Origin: Nitrososphaeraceae archaeon
Lineage (GTDB): Archaea > Thermoproteota > Nitrososphaeria > Nitrososphaerales > Nitrososphaeraceae
Length of the DNA stretch: 7,790 bases
Assembly (NCBI GenBank): GCA_025936955.1
Contig: JAICSL010000068.1
Location: 1 to 7,790 of the forward strand
Direction: 5' to 3'
Under the pieces are notes generated by a model. That model was given only the letters and a program-made list of their open reading frames with translations, had not been told where the DNA came from and did not search any database. Below, one piece after another: positions 1 to 3,567 of the stretch (its first letter is position 1; each line of letters opens with the position of its first letter). A program made the position numbers and the translations under genes.

Positions 1-149
1 ACTGATATTTGCGTAAGCGACAGAGGACACCGCGCACGATGATATGGGGGTGGATCATGAAGCAAAACTAATTGCGTAGAATTTAACGAATAGCCCCTTT
101 TCTAAGAGTTTAGTATCTTTATATGGTGAATTCGGAAACTCTTATTTTT

Positions 150-168
150 CAAACTCAGGTCGAGTTTG
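150..168. repeat. Inverted repeat with 7-bp perfect arms
   Basis: CAAACTC at 150-156 is the exact reverse complement of GAGTTTG at 162-168, with a 5-base spacer AGGTC. A G-T wobble and two further A-T pairs could lengthen the stem to about 10 pairs in RNA. No T-run follows on either strand, so it does not look like a terminator. It could be an operator, part of an untranslated RNA, or chance in AT-rich DNA. Confidence 0.35.
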
Positions 169-395
169 GAAGGTGTTGAAAAGGCATTATGAATATGACT
201 CAACTTTGAGACCCGGTCAAGACTTTTCTTCCTAACCATATAAATTCAAAGCGTTGCTTGGTTATAATGTGATTTCCTGGATAACGTGTTATAATATATT
301 TTGTTCAAGGATATACGTATTCCAATATATTTTTTTTACTGCAGTCTAAGCCTTGTGTAATAGTTGTGTTGACCTTCTTAGCTTATAAGAGAATA

Positions 396-417
396 TAGTC
401 ATAAAGACTAAAATACT
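396..417 (+). promoter_or_regulatory. Probable TATA box with adjoining inverted repeat, RAM-domain gene
   Basis: The stretch TAAAATACT at 409-417 is centred about 25 bases before the ATG at 437. That is the archaeal TATA-to-start distance expected for a leaderless mRNA. Directly upstream and touching it, TAGTC (396-400) and GACTA (406-410) form a perfect 5-bp inverted repeat with an AT spacer. A protein bound there would be placed to block TBP/TFB. The TATA call rests on position and composition only. Confidence 0.35.
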
Positions 418-436
418 TAGATCTTCAATTTTTACT

Positions 437-691
437 ATGCCAACGGCATATATATTAGTGAACTGCACTCTGGGGTCAGAAGAAAATATTATTAATGAAA
501 TCGGTAAACTGTCAGATGTCAAGGAAGTTAGAGGAACATATGGTGTTCATGATGTTTTTGTCAAAGTAAAATCAGGAAGTACAGAGACAATGAATCATCT
601 TATCACAACTAAGATAAGAAAAATACCCGGGATAACATCGACAGTCACACTTGTAGTCATAGAAGAACAAGGCGGAAAAGAGAAAGCTTAA
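437..691 (+). CDS. Stand-alone Lrp/AsnC ligand-binding (RAM) domain protein
   Basis: This 84-residue protein matches the C-terminal ligand-sensing domain of Lrp/AsnC regulators (RAM domain, beta-alpha-beta-beta-alpha-beta) with no DNA-binding helix-turn-helix. The first strand is AYILVNC (residues 4-10), the first helix about 14-26, then the family signature GTYGVHDVFVKV (33-44), where full-length Lrp proteins usually have G-x-Y-D. A second helix contains KIRKIPGITST and a last strand is VTLVVIEE (71-78). Stand-alone RAM proteins are common in archaea; they form dimers or larger rings that bind small molecules, often amino acids, and may assemble with full-length Lrp partners. Ligand and partner cannot be read from sequence. 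The ATG follows a TATA-like element at leaderless spacing. The gene converges on the downstream minus-strand gene, and the two stop codons share the bases TTAA. Confidence 0.85.
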   Translation: MPTAYILVNCTLGSEENIINEIGKLSDVKEVRGTYGVHDVFVKVKSGSTETMNHLITTKIRKIPGITSTVTLVVIEEQGGKEKA

Positions 692-903
692 TTTCCATTT
701 TCAGCAAGCTGTCTCTTTTTGTCTTCGACTTTATTTCTTTTGATCTTATAAATGATTAAGATTGTGCTACCGATAACTATACTCCATCCAACTGTTCCGA
801 GCAAGACATATTGTCTGTAAATGGGAATTAACAGAGAACAAGCTGCGATAATTGCTCCTAACCACCAGATTATAATTAATAACGGAAGATTAATTCTACC
901 CAT
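688..903 (-). CDS. Small two-helix membrane protein, function unknown
   Basis: This 71-residue protein has two clear hydrophobic segments, about residues 6-26 (rich in I, L, A with a WW pair) and 33-52. They are joined by a short polar turn (PIYRQY) and followed by a charged tail (KIKRNKVEDKKRQ). The positive tail suggests the C-terminus faces the cytoplasm, as a helical hairpin. I recognise no enzyme or transporter motif. The ATG at 903 lies 9 bases after the stop of the upstream cysteine-rich gene, and GAGGA occurs about 12 bases before it, so the two are probably translated from one mRNA. An earlier ATG at 910 is in another frame and stops after four codons. The hydrophobic pattern and operon-like spacing support a real gene. 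Confidence 0.65.
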   Translation of the reverse strand: MGRINLPLLIIIWWLGAIIAACSLLIPIYRQYVLLGTVGWSIVIGSTILIIYKIKRNKVEDKKRQLAENGN

Positions 904-912
904 ATTTCATAT

Positions 913-1086
913 CTATCCTCGTATATCTTCATCAAATCCTTTGACCCATTTTAATGTCTTTTCACATTTAGAACATTTGCAGTATTCATGAAAGTCATAA
1001 TCATTATATTTTCTAAACGAAAAAACTTCATCATGTTTGCAAAAAAATTTACGAAATGCTAGTAGATATTGCTTGGGTATAAGCAT
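913..1086 (-). CDS. 57-residue Cys/His-rich (putative zinc-binding) protein
   Basis: This short frame encodes 57 residues from ATG (1084-1086) to TAG (913-915). It carries FCKH (C16, H18) and YCKCSKC (C36, C38, C41), with another histidine at H33. A C-x-H pair plus C38-x2-C41 would give four zinc ligands in a ribbon-like fold; the middle (SFRKYNDYDFHEY) is aromatic and basic, and the end is KWVKGFDED. The frame is open upstream as far as the tRNA gene, but ATG 1086 is the only standard start. It lies 26 bases after CTATATAAGG, as expected of a leaderless archaeal gene. It sits between the tRNA-Phe gene and the two-helix membrane gene, 9 bases from the latter. Role unknown: nucleic-acid binding or a redox/metal role are both possible. 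Zinc binding is inferred from ligand spacing alone. Confidence 0.65.
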   Translation of the reverse strand: MLIPKQYLLAFRKFFCKHDEVFSFRKYNDYDFHEYCKCSKCEKTLKWVKGFDEDIRG

Positions 1087-1106
1087 ATCTATGATTTCTA
1101 TGCTTT

Positions 1107-1116
1107 CCTTATATAG
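1107..1116 (-). promoter_or_regulatory. TATA box for the 57-residue Cys/His-rich gene
   Basis: On the minus strand the sequence CTATATAAGG is centred 26 bases before the ATG at 1086, the usual archaeal distance between TATA box and transcription start. This suggests the mRNA begins at or next to the start codon. The element begins only 8 bases after the last base of the tRNA-Phe gene, leaving almost no room for a separate tRNA terminator. No T-run is visible between them. Confidence 0.5.
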
Positions 1117-1123
1117 AGTTGGG

Positions 1124-1216
1124 TGCCGTCGGTGAGATTTGAGCTCACGACAGCTCGGTCTTCAGCTTCACCCTTGAATTCAAGACGAGTGCTCTCCCAG
1201 GCTGAGCTACGACGGC
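1124..1216 (-). tRNA. tRNA-Phe (GAA) with a 19-nt intron at position 30/31
   Basis: The minus strand folds as a complete tRNA: acceptor GCCGUCG/CGACGGC, D-stem GCUC/GAGC with loop AGCCUGGGA, variable loop CUGUC, T-stem GUGAG/CUCAC, discriminator A73. The raw sequence gives no proper anticodon stem. Removing 19 bases (1167-1185) between positions 30 and 31 gives a perfect CUCGG/CCGAG stem and loop CUGAAGA, anticodon GAA. The mature length of 74 is normal, and G34-A35-A36, G20 and A73 agree with phenylalanine identity. CCA is not encoded; CCC follows A73, so the tail must be added by the CCA enzyme. The T-loop starts with C rather than the near-universal U54. The two bases before G1 (GU) could pair with A73 and the next C, lengthening the precursor stem to 9 pairs. 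A serine (UGA) reading was considered and rejected. Confidence 0.93.
1167..1185 (-). other. Non-canonical tRNA intron with bulge-helix-bulge fold
   Basis: The 19-base intron contains a 12-base perfect palindrome, CUUGAAUUCAAG, that forms a 4-bp hairpin (CUUG/CAAG) with an AAUU loop. Precursor bases 25-28 (CACU, 1191-1188) pair with intron GGUG (1172-1169), giving a 4-bp central helix. It is flanked by the 3-base bulges C29-G30-U (1187-1185) and A-A-G31 (1168-1166). This is the bulge-helix-bulge motif cut by archaeal tRNA endonuclease, with each cut between the second and third bulge bases, exactly at the 30/31 junction deduced from the cloverleaf. The outer helix is short (G24-C32, A23-U33). 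Most archaeal tRNA introns sit at 37/38. Confidence 0.85.
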
Positions 1217-1239
1217 ACTTATTCTCGTAAGAAATATAT

Positions 1240-1249
1240 CATATATAAT
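1240..1249 (-). promoter_or_regulatory. Probable TATA box of tRNA-Phe
   Basis: On the minus strand a run of alternating A and T (TTATATAT and neighbours) lies about 25-30 bases upstream of the tRNA 5' end. That fits a TATA box with a transcription start a few bases before G1. The surroundings are also AT-rich, with a second ATATAT nearer the gene, so the exact register is uncertain. Confidence 0.4.
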
Positions 1250-1321
1250 CTTGTCTTATGAACACTATACAAGTATAGAAATACATAGATATTTTCACAG
1301 ATATCATAATTATAATAATTA

Positions 1322-1342
1322 TTGAGTAATTATGTTACTCAA
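1322..1342. repeat. 8-bp inverted repeat upstream of the zinc-finger gene
   Basis: TTGAGTAA (1322-1329) and TTACTCAA (1335-1342) are exact reverse complements separated by TTATG. The dyad lies about 40 bases before the ATG of the C2H2 gene and just upstream of its AT-rich promoter region (1343-1372). That position suits an operator; it could also be a hairpin. No repeat of the same word elsewhere in the window was noticed. Confidence 0.45.
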
Positions 1343-1383
1343 GGTAAATAAAGGAAAGAATAAAATTTTTTATAACATTGGTT

Positions 1384-1554
1384 ATGATTAAAACAGCAGA
1401 CACCAAAACTGATCCGATTACCGAAACACCTGAGGAAAGAAGAAAACGATTCCTCCTCGAGTTTGAGAAACCGTTTAAATGCGAAAAGTGCAATGAGAGA
1501 TTCAAGAAAAAAAAATACCTACGAGAGCATAAGACGCAAGTTCATTCTTATTAA
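1384..1554 (+). CDS. 56-residue single C2H2 zinc-finger protein
   Basis: ATG at 1384 to TAA at 1552-1554 encodes 56 residues. The C-terminal half is a classical C2H2 finger: FKCEKC (C33, C36), F40 and L46 as hydrophobic core, then H49 and H54, i.e. C-x2-C-x12-H-x4-H. A strongly basic helix start (KKKK at 41-44) and a phenylalanine two residues before the first cysteine agree with the family. The N-terminal 30 residues are polar and charged, probably unstructured (TDPITETPEERRKR). Single-finger C2H2 microproteins are known from archaea, including thaumarchaea and Sulfolobus viruses, often as DNA-binding or protein-interaction modules; one finger alone rarely gives much DNA specificity, so dimerisation or a partner is likely. 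It stands alone between the divergent tRNA-Phe gene and the cobalamin gene. An AT-rich promoter region and an 8-bp dyad lie upstream. Confidence 0.8.
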   Translation: MIKTADTKTDPITETPEERRKRFLLEFEKPFKCEKCNERFKKKKYLREHKTQVHSY

Positions 1555-1763
1555 TTACGACTATACCAGATCAATTTTGCCCAGAAGTATCAAACAAACC
1601 CTAACGAATTTATGATTTATAATGATTGGATCATTTTTATGTGGTATGAAAAATTAAGAATTTCACAGAAGAAATTTAGATGCTAAATTGTTACACATAT
1701 AGACACTCTAGTAATCTCGTTCTCTACGCGGATTCTAATTTTAAACAATAGTATGAACAATGG

Positions 1764-1780
1764 AATCTATAAAATAGATT
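1764..1780 (+). promoter_or_regulatory. TATA-like element within a perfect dyad
   Basis: AATCTA (1764-1769) and TAGATT (1775-1780) are exact reverse complements around TAAAA, so the best TATA match in this gap (CTATAAAATA) lies inside a palindrome. If used rightward, transcription would start near 1797 and give a leader of about 90 bases before the TTG at 1888. A weaker AT stretch at 1849-1860 would instead give a leaderless transcript. The dyad could be read by a regulator competing with TBP. Confidence 0.35.
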
Positions 1781-1803
1781 TACAAAACTACGGTTAGAAG
1801 TAC

Positions 1804-1870
1804 GCACAAATATCATTCACCTACTGATAATCTTCTTTGTTCTCAGTAACTATTATTTTTGATATTGTGT
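1804..1870 (+). promoter_or_regulatory. Candidate structured 5' leader of the cobalamin adenosyltransferase gene
   Basis: AATATCA (1809-1815) pairs perfectly with TGATATT (1860-1866). The stem continues past one bulged A (1808) through CAC (1805-1807) with GTG (1867-1869), plus a G-U wobble, about 11 pairs in all. Inside it, TACTGA (1822-1827) pairs with TCAGTA (1843-1848) around a 15-base pyrimidine-rich loop. The fold would sit wholly within a leader starting near 1797 and end 17 bases before the start codon. I see no B12-box consensus, so it is not a recognisable cobalamin riboswitch. Chance pairing in AT-rich DNA is a real alternative. Confidence 0.3.
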
Positions 1871-1887
1871 ATTGATTCATCAACACT

Positions 1888-2466
1888 TTGAAAATTTATA
1901 CTAAAACAGGAGACAAAGGTGAGACGGGTCTTATTGGTGGTAAACGTGTATCTAAAGGCGATGATAGAATAATAAGTTATGGCTCCATAGACGAATTAAA
2001 TTCGCACATAGGTTTAATTAATTCTTCATTGATTCTCAAGTATCCAAGACTGTTTGCTGATATAATCAATGTACTAGATAGGGTTCAGACTGATCTCTTT
2101 ATTGCAGGGTCTGATCTTGCCGACTCAACTCCTCCGGGAGAAAATAAGTACAATACGCCTAGAGTGGATATAAACATGATATCGTACTTGGAATCAAAAA
2201 TAGACTTGTTTGAAATAGAACTACCCACTATCTCATTCTTTATTCTTCCTGGAGGCAGCAATGAATCATCTTTGTTGCATATAGCAAGAAGTGTTACAAG
2301 AAGGGCGGAGATAGCTGTGACAATACTTTCACGTACCCAGCCTATAAACTCACTCCTCTTGGTGTATCTCAATAGATTATCTGATCTCCTTTTTGTAGTT
2401 GCTAGGTTGGTGAATAAACGATGCGGTGTAGAAGATATACCCTGGAGGCCTATCAAGCATAGTTGA
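1888..2466 (+). CDS. PduO-type ATP:cob(I)alamin adenosyltransferase
   Basis: This 192-residue protein transfers the 5'-deoxyadenosyl group of ATP to cob(I)alamin, making adenosylcobalamin, in the cytoplasm. The N-terminal ATP-binding motif is KIYTKTGDKGETGLIGG (2-18), followed by RVSKGDDR and YGSIDELNSHIG (31-42), then the VQTDLF helix, a FILPGGS segment (117-123), the signature ARSVTRRAE and LNRLSDLLFVVAR near the end. The two arginines of RRAE and the aspartate of LNRLSDLLF match the ATP/cobalamin-contacting positions of human MMAB and bacterial PduO. Length is typical of the family trimer subunit. The start is TTG: an in-frame TGA lies only 13 bases upstream and TTG is the only candidate placing KIYTKTGD at the N-terminus. 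Thaumarchaea make cobalamin and need it for, among others, methylmalonyl-CoA mutase, so this fits. It appears to be a single-gene unit. Confidence 0.95.
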   Translation: MKIYTKTGDKGETGLIGGKRVSKGDDRIISYGSIDELNSHIGLINSSLILKYPRLFADIINVLDRVQTDLFIAGSDLADSTPPGENKYNTPRVDINMISYLESKIDLFEIELPTISFFILPGGSNESSLLHIARSVTRRAEIAVTILSRTQPINSLLLVYLNRLSDLLFVVARLVNKRCGVEDIPWRPIKHS

Positions 2467-2619
2467 TTTCATTTCGAGATGTTTAATTTTCTGAAGTTGT
2501 TATTTGGTTCTGATAATTTATATTGAATATTTAAGCATATAAAATTTAACTAAACTTGGTCACCTAATTTTTGTTTACAATTAACAAATAATAATCCTTG
2601 TTATGGATTAAATGAATGA
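2467..2619 (+). promoter_or_regulatory. Promoter region of the HD-domain gene, with a dyad
   Basis: This 153-base gap is AT-rich. CATATAAAATTT around 2536-2547 is a good TATA match and would start transcription near 2567, giving a leader of about 50 bases. A perfect 6-bp inverted repeat, TAATCC (2592-2597) and GGATTA (2605-2610) around TTGTTAT, ends 9 bases before the GTG start. It could be an operator or a hairpin controlling start-codon access. No gene is seen in the gap. Confidence 0.35.
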
Positions 2620-3195
2620 GTGGGATTAGTGCATAAAGAACTTAGATATCTTGCATTTTTTCACTTTATATTGCAGCTTAAATCTTTAAAAAGGAAAGGC
2701 TGGGTAGTAAACGCTAAGATTCCTGACGCAGAATCAGTGGCAGATCATTCTTATTCTATGTGTGCTATTAGCATGATTCTGTCAGATATTTTAAATCTAG
2801 ATACAGAAAGAGTTATGAGAATGGTAATTCTTCATGATCTTGCAGAATCTAAAATAGGGGATTTTACTCCTGAAGAAATTTCCAAGGAGGAAAAAAGAAT
2901 GCAAGAAAAAAATGCAATGAACTGTATTTTGTCCTCTTTACCTAGTGAAAATAGGATTATTTATGAAGAAATATGGAAAGAGTATGTGGATAATAATACT
3001 GATCTCGCCCGGTTTGTGCACGAAATAGATAAATTCGAAATGGCTTTACAGGCGAGACAGTATTTAATGCAGGGGACTTCGGAAAAATTACTGGCTCCTT
3101 TTTTCGAATCTGCCATAAAGTATCTCAAAGGGAGTAAACATGTTATTTTTATAGAAATTCTAAAGGCTTTAAAGTCCAATGCTCTAAAACATTAG
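2620..3195 (+). CDS. HD-domain phosphohydrolase, HDDC2/YfbR-like (5'-deoxynucleotidase family)
   Basis: The 191 residues follow the HDDC2/YfbR branch of the HD superfamily, whose studied members remove the phosphate from deoxynucleoside 5'-monophosphates using a divalent metal. Metal ligands are in place: H43 in ESVADHSY, H72-D73 in LHDLAESKIGDFTPEE, and D137 in VHEIDKFEMALQA; E76 and D81 match catalytic or substrate positions. The family's N-terminal LK-x-RKGW (23-28) is present, as is the IWKEY (118-122) segment before the last ligand. Start GTG at 2620 follows an in-frame TGA immediately; nearby ATGs are out of frame and stop within six codons. A GTG at 2629 is the only alternative and would remove three residues. 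It probably heads a plus-strand cluster, with the next gene 3 bases after its stop. The exact substrate is inferred from family only. Confidence 0.85.
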   Translation: MGLVHKELRYLAFFHFILQLKSLKRKGWVVNAKIPDAESVADHSYSMCAISMILSDILNLDTERVMRMVILHDLAESKIGDFTPEEISKEEKRMQEKNAMNCILSSLPSENRIIYEEIWKEYVDNNTDLARFVHEIDKFEMALQARQYLMQGTSEKLLAPFFESAIKYLKGSKHVIFIEILKALKSNALKH

Positions 3196-3198
3196 AGA

Positions 3199-3522
3199 AT
3201 GCAGTATTTTATGGCTCTGAAAGTTGGAGAAAAGCGTGTCAAGTCTGCTCAAGAACTGCTGACACATTATACCGGTCATGCTCTGCCCGCCTTAGCATTA
3301 AAAGATATGAATAATAATATCTGGGAGCCCGTGGGAGAAGAAAACCTAGTTGCCGTCATAAAGGAGGACAATGGCTATATGATAGTCATATGTGATAAGA
3401 ATGGTATTGCAAAGTCGATTGCTCAGTGGTTTACAGATGAAATGAAGAACGAAATTGTTTACAAAATTAAAACAGAGCAGCTTATGAATGAGTACTTTGG
3501 CAAATTATATCTACCAATATAA
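3199..3522 (+). CDS. Conserved-looking hypothetical protein, 107 residues
   Basis: I do not recognise this protein. It is soluble-looking, with no signal peptide or membrane segment and one cysteine. The composition suggests alternating helix and strand: a helix around 13-24 (KRVKSAQELLTHY), strands near 50-55 (NLVAVI) and 60-66 (YMIVICD), and a helix pair from about 71 to 100. The ATG at 3199 lies 3 bases after the stop of the HD-domain gene, so co-translation with it is likely. A second ATG at 3211 (residue 5, MALKVGE) is an equally possible start. The next gene, the LOR/SDH enzyme, begins 45 bases downstream. Context suggests a role beside nucleotide or amino-acid metabolism, but nothing in the sequence fixes it. 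That it is real is supported by the tight spacing and the full-length open frame. Confidence 0.7.
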   Translation: MQYFMALKVGEKRVKSAQELLTHYTGHALPALALKDMNNNIWEPVGEENLVAVIKEDNGYMIVICDKNGIAKSIAQWFTDEMKNEIVYKIKTEQLMNEYFGKLYLPI

Positions 3523-3540
3523 ATAATGCTTAAGTGGTAA

Positions 3541-3550
3541 TTATCTATAA
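3541..3550 (+). promoter_or_regulatory. Possible internal TATA box before the LOR/SDH gene
   Basis: TTATCTATAA at 3541-3550 is centred about 22-25 bases before the ATG at 3568, close to leaderless spacing. The LOR/SDH gene may therefore have its own promoter as well as read-through from the upstream pair. No Shine-Dalgarno-like sequence precedes the ATG. Confidence 0.35.
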
Positions 3551-3567
3551 TCAAGTTTTGGTGTTGA

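Larger units (their letters stand above)
1..436. other. Intergenic region, no gene recognised
   Basis: No reading frame here is long enough or family-like enough to call. The first 50 or so bases are richer in G+C than the rest. One plus-strand frame runs open from base 1 to a TGA at 40-42, and a minus-strand frame starting at 58 runs off the left edge, so a neighbouring gene could end or begin here; neither peptide resembles a family I know. The remainder is AT-rich. It holds a perfect inverted repeat (150-156 with 162-168) and, at its right end, the likely promoter of the RAM-domain gene. Confidence 0.5.
1555..1887. other. 333-base AT-rich intergenic region before the cobalamin gene
   Basis: No convincing coding frame is present; the longest plus-strand candidate from an ATG near 1611 is 24 codons with no recognisable motif. 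The right half carries structure: a TATA-like sequence inside a 6-bp dyad (1764-1780) and a set of nested complementary segments (1804-1870) ending 17 bases before the TTG start of the adenosyltransferase gene. These are listed separately. The left part, about 1555-1760, shows nothing I can name. Confidence 0.5.

Noticed and set aside
1..58. Minus-strand open frame from ATG at 58 running off the left edge, and a plus-strand frame ending at the TGA at 40-42
   Set aside because: Fewer than 20 codons visible in each, no recognisable family sequence and no promoter, so neither can be called.
1124..1216. Reading the tRNA as Ser (UGA) with an intron at 37/38
   Set aside because: It needs a mismatched anticodon stem (U31 with C39), leaves a 5-base variable loop that is wrong for a serine tRNA, and no bulge-helix-bulge forms at 37/38. 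The 30/31 junction solves all three.
1611..1685. 24-codon plus-strand frame in the 1555-1887 gap
   Set aside because: Very short, no motif and no convincing promoter spacing; not distinguishable from chance.
1555..1887. Known cobalamin riboswitch upstream of the adenosyltransferase gene
   Set aside because: No B12-box-like consensus was seen; the pairing segments found do not match the known riboswitch layout, so only a generic structured leader is suggested.
2085..2456. 123-codon minus-strand open frame inside the adenosyltransferase gene
   Set aside because: It lies opposite a well-conserved enzyme gene, has low-complexity shadow-like sequence and no motif; a by-product of the coding strand.
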